The notes under the pieces are model-generated. The model was not told the origin of the DNA, made no database searches, and saw nothing but the letters and a program-made list of their open reading frames with translations. Shown here piece after piece: positions 25,489 through 36,189 of a stretch of 64,000 bases of DNA. The DNA is from Planctomycetota bacterium (GTDB lineage: Bacteria; Planctomycetota; PLA2; JAEUHO01). The stretch is taken from NCBI GenBank assembly GCA_020851795.1, contig JADZCA010000010.1, positions 78,087-142,086 on the forward strand, written 5' to 3'. Position 1 is the first letter of the stretch; each line of letters begins with the position of its first letter. Made by a program: the position numbers and the translations under genes.

Positions 25489-27228
25489 ATGCGCGCGTGG
25501 TCCCGGTGGGCGCTCGTCGTCGTCGCGGTCTTGCTGGGCGCGGGAGGGCGGTCCGCGTCGGCCGGCCCTTGGGGCAACGACGTCAACGCCGGCGACGGCG
25601 CACGGCTCGTGGAATCCGTCCGCGCCGAGCTCGCCGCGATCGTCGCGACGCCCGCGGCCGCGCGCGCTCAGGCGATCGAGTCGTCCGTGCCGCGCGCCGT
25701 CGAGGCGATGGAGGCCGTCAAGCGCTTCCGCAACGACGAGCTGCGCCCGCTGTTCCACCGCCTGCTCACGCACGAGGACTGGAAGGTCGTCCACCGCGCG
25801 CTCCTCGCGCTCGAGCGCTACGGCGACGCGACCGTGCTCCCGCGTGCGCTCGCGCTGCTCGAGCACCCCGAGCCGCGGCTGCGCGAGAAAGCGGCGATCG
25901 CCTGCATCCGCCTCGGCGAGCCCGCGGCGTGGAAGGCGGCGGGAGTCGCCGACCCGGCGGCGGCCGTCGCCGCGCGCCGGCGCCGCGAGCCCGACCCGCA
26001 CGTGCGGGCGTGCCTCGACGCGCTCGGGCGGCGCCTCGGGAAGTCCCTGCCCGTGCGGCGGGTGTCGGAGGAGGTGCGGGTCCCGCTCGAGGGCGGGCTC
26101 CTCTGGACGCCCTTCCTCGAGGGGATGGACAAGGCCAAGTCCGTCGCGCCGTCCTACACGAGCAAGCCCGACAGCCGCATGGGCGGCGGGTCGGCCGAGA
26201 AGCTGCCCGTGGCGAGCCGCTTCGTGCTGCCGCTGCTCGGGTTCGGCGCGGAGGAGGTGCCCGGCGTCTCGCTGCAGCCCTTCGGCAACCCGCGCAACAA
26301 CGGCGCCGTCTACCACACGGGGCTCGACGTCGGCGCGTGCCTCGACGGCGCGGGCTTCTACGCGGTGGCCGACGGGATCGTGAAGATGGTCCACACGGGC
26401 AGCGACATGGGCACGCTCGTGTGCATCGAGCACCACGTGGGCCCGAAGGCGCTCGCGACCGTGTTCTTCATGCACGCGGCCGACGTGGTCTTCGTCGAGC
26501 CGGGGGAGCGTGTCGCGCCGGGTCAATTGGTCGCCTCGATGGGGCTCGGCTATTCGTTCGAGAACGGCGGCCACTTCGCGCACCTCCACCTGGGGGCCTA
26601 CCCGGGCCCGTTCCAGCCGGCGCACAACTACGGCTACAAGCCGGCCAACCTCGGGCTGCGCGACTGGTTCGACCCCGCGGTCGTGATCCCCGCCTGGGTC
26701 GAGCGCACGAGGCCTCCGGTGGACGAACCCGGCGCGGTGGACCCGTCGCTCGACGACGCGGTCGCCGACCTCCGCGCGGGGCGCTACCGCGAGGCGCTCG
26801 AGGCGGCGCGCGGCGTCGCCGCCCGGTCGTCGGGCGACGCGGCGTCGACCGACGCGGCGCGCCTCGAATCGCTGCTGACCGGCGCCGGTGCGGCGCTCGT
26901 CGAGCGCGCCACCGCGATCTGCGCGGGCGGCTTCCCGCTCGCGGCCCGTGCGCTGCTCGCCGCGTGGGCCCCCGCGCTCGCGGGGGTCCCGGGCGGCGAC
27001 GCGGCCAAGCAGACGCTCGCCGCGTGGGACGCCGATCCCGCGTTCCAGCGCGACCGCAAGGCCGAGGAGGGCTACGACGACGCGCTCGAGCGCGAGAAGA
27101 CGATGCTCGCCAAGCACGAGCCCGCCGCGAAGGTGGCCGCGATGTGGAGCAAGCTCGCCGAGCAGCACGCGGGCACCTCGGTCGAGCCGCGACTGAAGGC
27201 CAAGGCTGCCGAGAACGCGCCGCGGTAG
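25489..27228 (+). CDS. secreted HEAT-repeat plus M23 (LytM-like) peptidase
   Basis: This encodes 579 residues. A signal peptide occupies residues 1-25 (WALVVVAVLLGAGG then SASAG). Residues ~50-190 are HEAT-like helices (VVHRALLALERYGDATVLPRAL). An M23-type fold follows: YHTGLDVGA carries the HxxxD zinc ligands near residue 281, and FAHLHLGAY carries the HxH ligand near residue 365, so the active-site set looks intact. The C-terminus is a helical region. Such proteins cut cell-wall peptides or, when adapted, regulate amidases. Planctomycetes have thin or atypical peptidoglycan, which makes the target interesting. Confidence 0.78.
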   Translation: MRAWSRWALVVVAVLLGAGGRSASAGPWGNDVNAGDGARLVESVRAELAAIVATPAAARAQAIESSVPRAVEAMEAVKRFRNDELRPLFHRLLTHEDWKVVHRALLALERYGDATVLPRALALLEHPEPRLREKAAIACIRLGEPAAWKAAGVADPAAAVAARRRREPDPHVRACLDALGRRLGKSLPVRRVSEEVRVPLEGGLLWTPFLEGMDKAKSVAPSYTSKPDSRMGGGSAEKLPVASRFVLPLLGFGAEEVPGVSLQPFGNPRNNGAVYHTGLDVGACLDGAGFYAVADGIVKMVHTGSDMGTLVCIEHHVGPKALATVFFMHAADVVFVEPGERVAPGQLVASMGLGYSFENGGHFAHLHLGAYPGPFQPAHNYGYKPANLGLRDWFDPAVVIPAWVERTRPPVDEPGAVDPSLDDAVADLRAGRYREALEAARGVAARSSGDAASTDAARLESLLTGAGAALVERATAICAGGFPLAARALLAAWAPALAGVPGGDAAKQTLAAWDADPAFQRDRKAEEGYDDALEREKTMLAKHEPAAKVAAMWSKLAEQHAGTSVEPRLKAKAAENAPR

Positions 27229-27238
27229 CCCCCGCGCC

Positions 27239-27252
27239 CCCGCGAGCGCGGG
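27239..27252. terminator. hairpin between convergent genes
   Basis: CCCGCG-AG-CGCGGG forms a short perfect stem just after the M23 gene stop and before the convergent deoB stop, followed on the plus strand by a pyrimidine run (GTCTTCC). It is a weak but well-placed terminator candidate. Confidence 0.35.
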
Positions 27253-27285
27253 CGTCTTCCGTCGGGACGCGACGCGTGCCCGTCG

Positions 27286-28503
27286 CTACCGCAGGAACGA
27301 GGTGCCGTGGGGGAGCGCGCCGACCCCGAGGTGCTCGGCGAGGGTCGCGCCGACGTCGGCCATCGCGCGGCGGCCGAGCGGGCCGTGGGGCGCCGCGGGC
27401 CCGAAGCAGAGCACCGGGACGTGCTCGCGCGTGTGGTCGGTGCCGCGCCACGTCGGGTCGCACCCGTGGTCGGCCGAGAGCACCGCGACGTCGCCGGGCC
27501 GCAGCGCCGCCTCGAGCGCCGGCAGGCGGCGGTCGAACGCCTCGAGCGCCGCCGCGTACCCCGCCACGTCGCGGCGGTGGCCGAAGAGCGTGTCGAAGTC
27601 CACGCAGTTGGCGAACACGAGCGTGCGGTCGCCGGCGGTCGCGAGAGCGGCGAGCACCGCGTCGAGCACCTCGTCGTTGCCGCCCGCCTCCACGACCCGG
27701 GTCGTCCCACGGTGCGCGAAGATGTCGTCCACCTTGCCCACCGCGACGACGTGGCAGCCCGTCGCGACGAGGCGGTCGAGCAGCGTCGCGCCGTGCGGGG
27801 GCGTCGTCCAGTCGTGGCGACGCGTCGTGCGGCGGTAGGCGCCCTCCTCGCCGACGAAGGGGCGGGCGATCACGCGTCCCACGCGCAGCGGGTCCACGAG
27901 CCGCCGCGCGACGCGGCAGACCTCGTAGAGGCGCTCGAGCCCGAACGCCTCCTCGTGCGCCGCGACCTGCAGCACGCTGTCGGCCGACGTGTACACGATC
28001 GGGCACCCGCTGCGCACCGACGCGGCGCCGAGCCGCGCGACGATCTCGGTCCCCGACGCGGCGCAGTCGCCGAGCACGCCGGGCAGGCCCGCCTCGGCGA
28101 CGAGCGCGTCGAGCAGCGTGCGCGGGAACGACGGCGGGCCCGGCGGGAACACGTGCCACGCGTACGGGACCGGCAGCCCCATCAGCTCCCAGTGCCCGCT
28201 CGGCGTGTCCTTGCCCACGCTCGACTCGACCGCATAGCCCCACGCACCGACGAAGCCGTCGCGGCGCGTCGTCGCCGCGGGCCACGCGCCCGTGGACGCG
28301 GCCGCCGCGGCGCACAGGCCGAGGCGCTCGAGGTGGGGGACGACGAGCGGCCCGCGGCGCAGCCCCGCGCGGTCGCCGTCGCCGCGCGCGCACGCCGCCG
28401 CGAGGTGGCCGAAGGTGTCGGCGCCGGCGTCGCCGTAGCGGTCGGCGTCGGCCGCTCCGCCGACGCCGAACGAGTCGAGGATCACGACGAGCGCGCGCTT
28501 CAT
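27286..28503 (-). CDS. deoB: phosphopentomutase
   Basis: This encodes 405 residues, the standard DeoB length. The enzyme interconverts ribose or deoxyribose 1- and 5-phosphates with two Mn2+ ions. Metal and phosphate motifs are DSFGVGG near residue 10, [44 protein letters not shown] and the C-terminal [19 protein letters not shown]. The ATG overlaps the deoA stop as ATGA. It is the last gene of a deoC-deoA-deoB unit and passes the product of DeoA to DeoC. Confidence 0.93.
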   Translation of the reverse strand: MKRALVVILDSFGVGGAADADRYGDAGADTFGHLAAACARGDGDRAGLRRGPLVVPHLERLGLCAAAAASTGAWPAATTRRDGFVGAWGYAVESSVGKDTPSGHWELMGLPVPYAWHVFPPGPPSFPRTLLDALVAEAGLPGVLGDCAASGTEIVARLGAASVRSGCPIVYTSADSVLQVAAHEEAFGLERLYEVCRVARRLVDPLRVGRVIARPFVGEEGAYRRTTRRHDWTTPPHGATLLDRLVATGCHVVAVGKVDDIFAHRGTTRVVEAGGNDEVLDAVLAALATAGDRTLVFANCVDFDTLFGHRRDVAGYAAALEAFDRRLPALEAALRPGDVAVLSADHGCDPTWRGTDHTREHVPVLCFGPAAPHGPLGRRAMADVGATLAEHLGVGALPHGTSFLR

Positions 28504-29843
28504 GGCTGGCGCGGCCCGACGCGCTCGCGCACCACGGGCGGGAGCGGGACCGGCGCGTCCACCACGGCCGTCGCGCGGCGCACGGCCTCGGCCGCGGCCT
28601 GCGCGTCGGCTGGCGTCCGCGCGTGGACCCGGCCCAGCGGGCGGTCGGGGCCCGTCGCCTCGCCGGGGCGCGCCACGTCGGTGAGGCCGACCGCGGGGTC
28701 GATCCGGTCGCCGGGCCGACGGCGCCCGCCCCCGAGCGCGACGACGGCGTTCCCCAGCGCCTTGACGTCCACGCGGCCGACGTAGCCCGCGCGCTCGGGC
28801 ACGACGTCCACGACGTAGGGCGCGCGGGCGAGGTGCGCGGCGGGCCGTTCGAGGAGGTCGCCCGGGCCGCCCAGCGCGCGGACCATGCGGGCGAAGCGCT
28901 CGGCGGCCTCGCCGCGCTCGAGCGCCCGGCGCAGCCGCGCCCGCGCGTCGGCCTCGTCGCGCGCGAGCCCGCCGAGGCGCAGCATCTCGGCGCCGAGCGC
29001 GAAGGTCACCTCGAGCAGGCGGTCGTCGCCGCCGCGCCCCGTCAGGCACGCGACCGTCTCGGCGACCTCGACCGCGTTGCCCGCGGTCCGGCCGAGCACC
29101 GCGTCCATGTCGGTGACGAGCGCGACGGTGGGCAGGCCCGCGCCGCCGGCGACCTCGACGATCGAGGCCGCGAGCGCGTGCGCCTCGTCGCGCGTCGCGC
29201 TGAACGCGCCGGTCCCGACCTTGACGTCCATCACGAGGCCGCCGCGCACGCCCTCGGCGAGCTTCTTCGAGAGGATCGACGCGGTGATGAGCGGCACCGA
29301 CTCGACCGTCGAGGTCACGTCCCGCACCGCGTAGAGCCGGTCGTCGGCCGGGGCGAGGTCGCCCGTCGGCCCGACGATCGCGCACCCCGCCTCGCGCACG
29401 ACGGCGGCGAACCGCGCCGACCCGACGGCGACGTCGTAGCCGGGGATCGCCTCGAGCTTGTCGAGCGTGCCGCCCGTGTGGCCGAGGCCGCGGCCCGACG
29501 CCATCGGCACGAAGCCGCCGCACGCCGCCACCAGCGGCGCGAGCAGCAGGCTCACCTTGTCGCCGACGCCGCCCGTCGAGTGCTTGTCGAGCGTGGGCCC
29601 GGGCAGGTGCAGCGCCTCCCAGTCGAGCACCGTGCCGGTGCGCACCATCGCGTGCGTCAGCGCGACGCACTCCGCGCGCGTCATGCCGCGCAGCACCAGC
29701 GCCATCGCCATCGCACCCACCTGCGCGTCGCCCCACGACCCGTCCACGAGGCCGCGCGCGAACGCGTCCACCTCCGCGGGGGACAGCTCGAGCCCGTGGC
29801 GCTTGCGCTCGATCACCGCGGCGGGCGGAGGGACGGCGGTCAC
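28500..29843 (-). CDS. deoA: thymidine phosphorylase
   Basis: This encodes 447 residues. The family signature [16 protein letters not shown] is at ~residues 113-128, preceded by phosphate-binding [18 protein letters not shown] and followed by [10 protein letters not shown] and [11 protein letters not shown]. The enzyme splits thymidine with phosphate to thymine and deoxyribose 1-phosphate; pyrimidine-nucleoside phosphorylase with broader range is the close alternative. The start is GTG 29843, overlapping the deoC stop as GTGA. Confidence 0.92.
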   Translation of the reverse strand: MTAVPPPAAVIERKRHGLELSPAEVDAFARGLVDGSWGDAQVGAMAMALVLRGMTRAECVALTHAMVRTGTVLDWEALHLPGPTLDKHSTGGVGDKVSLLLAPLVAACGGFVPMASGRGLGHTGGTLDKLEAIPGYDVAVGSARFAAVVREAGCAIVGPTGDLAPADDRLYAVRDVTSTVESVPLITASILSKKLAEGVRGGLVMDVKVGTGAFSATRDEAHALAASIVEVAGGAGLPTVALVTDMDAVLGRTAGNAVEVAETVACLTGRGGDDRLLEVTFALGAEMLRLGGLARDEADARARLRRALERGEAAERFARMVRALGGPGDLLERPAAHLARAPYVVDVVPERAGYVGRVDVKALGNAVVALGGGRRRPGDRIDPAVGLTDVARPGEATGPDRPLGRVHARTPADAQAAAEAVRRATAVVDAPVPLPPVVRERVGPRQP

Positions 29844-30589
29844 GGCGTGCCTCCGCGCGCCGCCACCGCGAGCAGGTCGTCGAGCAGCGCGCTCGCGCCG
29901 AAGCGCAGGTGGCGCGGGCCCGCCCACGCGCGGCCGAAGGTCGCGTCGGCGAGCGCGAGGTAGGCCGCGGCCTGCGCCGTCGTGCGCACGCCGCCCGACA
30001 CCTTGAGGCCCACGTCGCGTCCGCGCGCGGCCGCGACCACCTCGAGCAGCGCGCGCGCGGCCTCGAGCGTCGCGCCGGGCTCGCGCCGGCCCGTCGAGGT
30101 CTTGAGGAAATCGGCCCCGCCGGCCACGGCCTCGCGCGCGGCCGCGGCCAGCGCCGTCGGGTCGCGGAACGCGCCCGACTCGAGGATCACCTTGAGCGTG
30201 CGCGCGCCCGCCGCCGCGCGGCACGCCGCGACGAGCGCCTCGCCGCGCCCGCGTGCGCCGTCGAGGAACGCGCGCCACGGGAAGACGACGTCCACCTCGT
30301 CGGCGCCGGCCTCCACCGCGCGCCGCGTCTCGTCGGCCGCGCGCGAGGCGTCGTCGTCGCCCGCGGGGAAGTTGGCGACGGTCGCCACGCGGACCGGTCC
30401 GCCCGCGAGCGCGCGGCGCGCGGTCGGGACGAAGCGCGGGAAGACGCACACGGCGGCCACCGCGCCGCGCGGCGTCGTCGCCCTGCCGCACAGCGCCGTC
30501 ACGACGGCGTCCGTGTCGTCGTCGCGCAGCGTGGTGAGGTCCACGAGCGGCAGGATCCGCGCGGCGGCGAGGGCGAGATCGTCGGGCAC
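29840..30589 (-). CDS. deoC: deoxyribose-phosphate aldolase
   Basis: This encodes 249 residues, a class I aldolase of TIM-barrel fold that splits deoxyribose 5-phosphate to acetaldehyde and glyceraldehyde 3-phosphate. The Schiff-base lysine lies in [10 protein letters not shown] and the second active-site lysine in [19 protein letters not shown] and [10 protein letters not shown] are also typical. The start is GTG 30589 with GGGAGG upstream. It is first in the operon, behind the TAGGCT at 30608-30613. Confidence 0.92.
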   Translation of the reverse strand: MPDDLALAAARILPLVDLTTLRDDDTDAVVTALCGRATTPRGAVAAVCVFPRFVPTARRALAGGPVRVATVANFPAGDDDASRAADETRRAVEAGADEVDVVFPWRAFLDGARGRGEALVAACRAAAGARTLKVILESGAFRDPTALAAAAREAVAGGADFLKTSTGRREPGATLEAARALLEVVAAARGRDVGLKVSGGVRTTAQAAAYLALADATFGRAWAGPRHLRFGASALLDDLLAVAARGGTP

Positions 30590-30607
30590 CGGGGCCTCCC
30601 GACGTCG

Positions 30608-30613
30608 AGCCTA
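30608..30613 (-). promoter_or_regulatory. TAGGCT -10 element of the deo operon
   Basis: A TANNNT hexamer on the minus strand lies 18 nt before GTG 30589, leaving a short leader with GGGAGG as ribosome-binding site. Confidence 0.4.
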
Positions 30614-30682
30614 CGGAGGGGCCGCGCCGGGTGCCAGCCGCGCCCGGGCGAACCGGCGCGGCGTCCGTCCGTTGTCCACCGC

Positions 30683-33600
30683 ATGCGGCGGGCGGTCCTC
30701 CTCGCGGTCGCGTCGGTGCTCGCCGTGGGCGGCGTCGTCCTGCTCCGCGCGCGCCGCCCGTCCGCCCCCCCCGCGCCGCAGGGACCGGCGTGGCCGATGC
30801 CGCACGCGGGCGTCGTCTACGGCCCGCCCGGGCGGCCCACGGGCGGCGAGGTCGTCGTCGGGCTCGTCGTGCCCTCGCCGGCCCCGGCCCGCCTCGTCGA
30901 TCTCACCCCGCCCGGCGCGTTCGACGCGTTCCTGCGGGCGGAGGCGGCGCTGGGTGACGACGAGACCGTGCCCGCGGAGGAGCTCGAGGTCGAGGACGGC
31001 CCCGCGATCCGCGCGCGGTGCGACGCGGCGGGCCGACGGCGCGCCGCGATCGAAGCCGTCGAGCAGCGCGTCCTCGCCGCGTGCGGCGTCCGCGCCTCGC
31101 TGCGCGAGGTGCTGGCCGCGGACGCGGCGCGTCTCGCGCTCGTCGTCGTGCAGGACCGCATCGCCTCCGACGCCGACCTCGACGCACTGGTCGCGGCGCG
31201 CGCCGGCGGGACGCGGGTGCTGTGCGTCATGGACGGGCCCCCGACGCTCGGCGGGACGGCCTCCGGCGTGTCGCTCGCGAGCGCGTCCGCCGTCGGCCCG
31301 CTCGTCGCGCACGTGGTGGACGCCGTGCGGACCTCGCCCCGCCTTCTGCGCCTCGACGCCGACCCGCTCGAGCCCGTGGCCGTGCGCCGCGAGGGCGCCG
31401 ACGTCGTGCTCGCGTGGCGCGACGCGGCCGTGCGCGCGACCCTCGTGGACGGCGAGGGCCGCGAGGTCGTCGGCGCGCGCCGCGGCCCCGGCGGCGTGCA
31501 GCGGCTGCGCTGCCCCGACCCGGGGCTCGACCCGGCCACGCACGTCGTCGTCGCGTCGCTCGACGTCGGCGGCGTCGTGCTGCGCCGCGCGACGAGCGTC
31601 CTCGCCCTCGTCGGCACCGTCGAGCGCACTGTCGTCGCGCCCGCCGTCGCCGAGGCGGGGGCCGCGTACGCGCCGCGCGTCGTCTTCACGGGCAGCCGCG
31701 ACGGGGTGCCGGCGCCGGGGCGCCCGTGCCACCTCGCGCTCGTCCGCGGCGACCGCACCCTCGCCGAGCGCGACGCGACGTCGGGCCCGCTCGGCGCGCT
31801 CGACGTGCACCTCGACGTGCCCGCCGACGCCGCGCCCGGCCCCGCCGAGCTCGTCGTGGACGGCGACCGCCTCGCCGTCGCGATCGTCACCGGCCTGCGT
31901 GTCGCCGTCGCGACCGACCGCCCGCTCTACCGGCCCACCGACGAGGTGCGGGTGCGCGTCCTCGTCCACCGCGCGGCACGCGGCGAGCCGGTCGCCGACG
32001 CCGACGTGTCGCTGCGGCTCCGCGACGCGGAGAGGCACGTCCGCACGTCGGCGCACGGCGTCGCCTCGGCCACGTTCACGCTCGTGGACGCGCCCGTCGG
32101 CCCCGGCGTGGTCGTCGCGTCGGTCGCCGACGCCGAGGCGCGCGCGCCGCTGCGGGTGCGGGCGTTCGAGGTGCCGACCTACGTGCTCACGCTCGCGCCC
32201 GCGTCGCTCTCGCTGCGGGCCGGCGAGGCCGCGCCGCTCGCGGTGGAGGCGCGCTACGTCAACGGCGCGCCCGTCGTCGGTGCGGCCGTGCGTGCCAGCG
32301 CCTCCGACGACGCCCCGACGCCCGTCCCCGCGACGACGACGACGGACGCGCAGGGCCGCGCCGCGCTGGTCGTGCGCGCGCGGGCCGACGGCGCGGCGCA
32401 CACGGTGCGCGTCGCCGTGCAGGACGCCGACGGGCGGGTCGTCGAGCGCGCGGTCGAGGTCACCGTCGCCGAAGCGGGGCCCGTGGCGACGCTCGACCTC
32501 GTCCCGATCGAGGACCCCGTCGTCGGCCTGCCGGGGCGCTTCGAGGTCTCCCGGACGGGCGACGGGCCCGTCGACGGGCCCGTCGAGGTCGTCTGGCCGG
32601 ACGGCACGACGTCGTCGGTCCGGCTCGGGGCGGACGGGCGCGCGACGGTGGCGTGGACGCCGACGACGGCGCGCGGCGAGGCGGCCCTCTCCGGCGCGGG
32701 GGCGTCGCCCGCACGCGCCGACGTCGTCGCGGTCGAACGCGACGCCGCTCGTCTCCTCGTGCGGCCCACGCGGCGCGCCGCCTCCGTGGGGGAGACGCTC
32801 GACGTGGAGCTCTTCGGCCCCGACGGCGTCGCCACCGTCGAGCTCGCCCGCGACCGCACGGTGCTGCGGACGCGGCGGGTGCGCGTCGAGGCGGGCGTCG
32901 CCCGCGCGTCGTTCCCGCTCGACGCCGACCTCGGCGGCGTGCTCGCGGTGCGCGCCCTCGTCGGCGACGACGCGGAGGCGAAGGGCGGCTCGACCTCGGT
33001 GCTCGTGTCGCGCGGCCGCTCGCTGCGCGTCGTCGCCACGCCGTCGGCGGAGGCCTGGCGGCCCGGCGAGACGGCGACGGTGGACGTGACCGTGGCCGAC
33101 CGCGCGGGACGACCGACGGCCGCGGTGCTCGGCTACTGGGGCGTGGACGAGGCGCTGCTCGCGCTCGCGCCGGCGGCCGACCCGGCGGAGGACGCCTTCG
33201 ACGCGATGCCGGCCCGGCCTTCCGAGGGGGCCGCCGCGTGCGCGGCCGACGGCGAGCGCGGGCGCGCCCCTCGGTTCGTCGCGCTGCGCGACGCGCTCGG
33301 CCCGGTGTCGCGGCTCGATCGCGTCGCCGACCCCGTCGTCGTCCACCGCAGCGCGACGCGGCGGGACGCCGACGCCCGCGCGCGGCACGAGCGTCGCTTC
33401 GAGGCGAGCGTCCACGCGGCGCGCGCCGCCGTGGTCGCCGCGCTCGCCGCGACGCCGCCGCAGGAGGTGCGCGTCCACGGCAGCGTGCTGGGGATGCTGC
33501 GCGCGCTCGTGGCGTCGGGGCGGCTCGAGCCCGACGTCGTGCGCGACCCGTGGGGGACGCCCGTCGCCGTGGGGCGCGACGTAGAGTGCTTCACCACCGA

Positions 33601-36064
33601 GCGCGGCGACAGGTCCGACGCGTCTCGCACGTGGTCCTGGAGCATCGGGGTGGGGTGGCGCTCGGCGGGTCCCGACCTCGTGTTCGGGACCGGCGACGAC
33701 CTCGCGCACGCCTGGAGCCCGATCGAGCCTTGGGAAGTGGACGGGCCGACGGGGCGCTGGCTGCACTTCGTCGCGGTGCACCCCGCGTGGCACCCGCGGG
33801 CGTTCTCGGCGATGCCGCACGTCGGCGGCGGCGAGGGCTTCGCCGCGTGCGAGTACGACCTGCCGTTCGAGGGGCCCGTGAACCACGGGCTCATCGGCCT
33901 CGGGGGCGGTGCGGGCGGCGCGTTCAGGGGCCTCGGCGGACACCGCAACCTCCGCGCGGGAGGCGGCGGCGCGAGGGCGTCCTTGGACGCCGAGCCGCCG
34001 GTCGTGGTCCGGCGCGACTTCGCGCCGACGCTGTGCTTCGTGCCCGAGGCGATCGTGGGGCCCGACGGCCGCGCGCGCCTCGAGGTCTCGCTCAAGGACT
34101 CGATCACCACCTGGCGGCTGCGCCTCGTCGCGTCCGCCTCCGACGGGGCGACGGGCGTGGGCGAGGCGCGGCTGCGCTCGACCCAGCCGCTCTCCGCCGA
34201 CCCGTGGGTCGCGCCCCACGTCACCGTCGGCGACGTCGTCGAGCTCCCGGTGACGGTGCGCAACGAGACCGCGGAGGCCGTCGAGACCGTCGTCGCCGTC
34301 ACCGCGTCCGCCGAGCTCGTCGTCGAGGGGCGTCCGACGGCCTCCGTCGCGGTCGGCCCGGGCGGCACGGCGGCGCACGTCGTCGTGCTGCGCGCCGTCG
34401 CGCCCGGGACCGCGCGCGTCCGCGTGGACGCGTCCCACGCCGCCGCCCGCGACGCCGTCGAGCGCGTCGTCGTCGTCCACCGCGACGCCCGCGCCGTCGT
34501 CGAGACGGCCCACGGCACGCTCGGCGACGGCCCGACGTGGCTGGCCGCGCTGCCCGCCGCCCCGCCCGACCGCGCCTTCACGCAGCGCGCGGTGTTCTAC
34601 CCGTCGCCGGTCGCCGACCTCGTCGGCGGCTTCGAGGGGCTCATCGCGTGCCCCCACGGATGATTCGAGCAGACCTCGGCGGCCGTGTGCCCCATGGTGC
34701 TCGCGCTCGACTACCTCCGCCGGACCCGGCAGGACCGCGACGGGCTCGCCCTGCGCGCGGCCGAGCACGTCGCCGCCGGGTACGAGCGGCTGCTCGGCTT
34801 CGAGGTGAAGAGCGACCCCGGTGGCTTCGAGTGGTGGGGGCATGCGCCCGCGAACCTGTTCCTGACCGCGTACGCGCTGGCGGAGTTCCACGACGTCGCC
34901 GCGGTCCACCCGGTGGACCCGGCGCTGCTCGCGCGGATCTCCGCGTGGCTGGCGCGCCGTCAGCAGCCGGACGGCTCGTGGAGCCCCGAGGGCGAGCGCG
35001 CCGCGTGGTCCACCGACCTGGGCAAGGGCCGCACCTTCGACCTGACGGCCTACGTCGCGTGGGCGCTGGCGCGCGCGGGGGCGCCGTCGGCCTCCGCGAC
35101 GGCGTGGCTCGAGGCGCACGCCGGCGAGACCGCGAACCCGTACGGCCTCGCGCTCGCCTCGCTCGCGCTCCTCGCCGCCGACCGCGGGTCGGCGACGGGC
35201 CGGGCGCTCGTGGACCGGCTGGTCGCGGCCGCCGAGCGCGAGGGCCCGCTCGCGAGCTGGGCGCCCGCCGACGTCACGGCGATCGGGGCCCGCGGCGCGT
35301 CCGCCGCGATCGAGACGACCGCGCTCGCGGTGCAGGCGCTGTTCCTCGACGGGCGCCACCTCGCGCTGGCGCAACGCGGGGTCGCCCGGCTCGTCGCGTG
35401 GCGCGGCGCCGACGGCCGCTTCGGCACGACGCAGAGCACGATCCTCGCGCTGCGCGCGCTCCTCGCGGCCGACCCCGGCGGCGCGCACACCGAGGCCGCC
35501 GACGTCACGGTGCGCGCGGGGCCCGCGTCCCGTCGCGTCCGGCTCGACGCCGCCTCGACCGAGCCCGTCGTCGTCGAGCTGGGCGAGGGCGACGTCCCGG
35601 TGTCGGTCGAGGGCGCCGACGTCCGCGCCCGCGTCGCGGTCTCGCGTACGACGTGGGTGCCGTGGACGGTGCCGCCGCCGACCCGCGGCCGGCTCCGCCT
35701 GCGGGTCGCCTGGCCGAAGGACCCGGTGGCCGTCGGGCGGGACGCCTACGCCGACGTGCTCGTGCAGAACGCCCACCCGAGTGACGCGGCGTCGGTCGTG
35801 ACGGTCGAGGTCGGGATCCCGCCCGGCTGCGACGTCGAGCCCGAGGGGGTGACGGGCGAGGGCGCGGCGTCGGTCGAGCGGGGCGAGCGGACCGTCGTGA
35901 TCTACCTGCGCGACCTGCCCGCCGGTGCGGCGCGCGCGTTCCGCGTCGCGTTCCGGCCGCGCTACGCGCTCGACGTGCGCACCGCGCCGTCGAAGGCGTA
36001 CGAGTACTACGTGCCCGAGGAGGCGGTCGCCGTGGCCCCGCAGCGGGTCCGCGCGCGGCGGTAG
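30683..36064 (+). CDS. alpha-2-macroglobulin with in-frame TGA at the thioester Cys: candidate selenoprotein
   Basis: One frame of 1794 codons is broken only by TGA at codon 1327. An N-terminal hydrophobic segment exports or anchors it. Then come the MG2 domain (TDRPLYRPTDEVRV, ~residue 410), a bait-region part ending in WGVDEALLAL (~820), a ~190-residue insert containing a pseudopilin-like DPWGTP and GPDLVFGTGDDL (~950-1010), the MG7/A2M domain (SLKDSITTWRLRLVA, ~1130), the thioester domain (~1310-1620, with FGTTQSTILALRAL) and a receptor-binding-like domain up to residue 1793. The thioester motif PHG-C-FEQTSA of bacterial homologues reads PHG-TGA-FEQTSA. These proteins trap proteases in the periplasm. 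A Sec codon is the favoured reading; otherwise the gene is truncated before its thioester domain. Confidence 0.75.
34661..34663 (+). other. in-frame TGA, putative selenocysteine codon
   Basis: Codon 1327 of the macroglobulin frame. The preceding codons read IACPHG and the following codons FEQTSAAVCPMVLALDYL, with no frame change. TGC to TGA is a single-base difference. The position is that of the nucleophilic Cys of the internal thioester. Confidence 0.65.
34667..34702 (+). promoter_or_regulatory. SECIS-like stem-loop just downstream of the TGA
   Basis: Pairs found by eye: GAGC (34667-34670) with GCTC (34699-34702), ACC (34673-34675) with GGT (34696-34698), GGC (34678-34680) with GCC (34689-34691). 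The 8-nt apical loop (34681-34688) starts with GG and lies 17 nt after the TGA, within the spacing and loop rules of bacterial SECIS elements. The upper stem is short and interrupted, so the match is modest. Confidence 0.4.
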
Positions 36065-36172
36065 CGTGCCGAACTCACCGAGGACGAGGTCCGTCGCGCG
36101 CCGCACGCACGTCAGGTCCCGCTCGCGTCGGCCCGTGAGCCCGTCGGGATCGGGGGGGCGGCCGCGCCACGG

Positions 36173-36178
36173 TAGGCT
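36173..36178 (+). promoter_or_regulatory. TAGGCT -10 element
   Basis: A TANNNT hexamer ends 11 nt before the asnB ATG at 36190, implying a leader of only a few bases. Confidence 0.4.
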
Positions 36179-36189
36179 CTCCCGCCACC

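Noticed and set aside
34685..36064. Separate gene starting at GTG 34685 downstream of the macroglobulin TGA
   Set aside because: It is in the same frame as the upstream part, has no ribosome-binding site or promoter, and would begin inside the thioester domain. It is better read as the continuation of one gene.
30611..36106. 1831-codon minus-strand frame opposite the macroglobulin gene
   Set aside because: Compositional shadow: an Arg/Gly/Asp-rich product with no domain. The plus-strand frame shows macroglobulin motifs.
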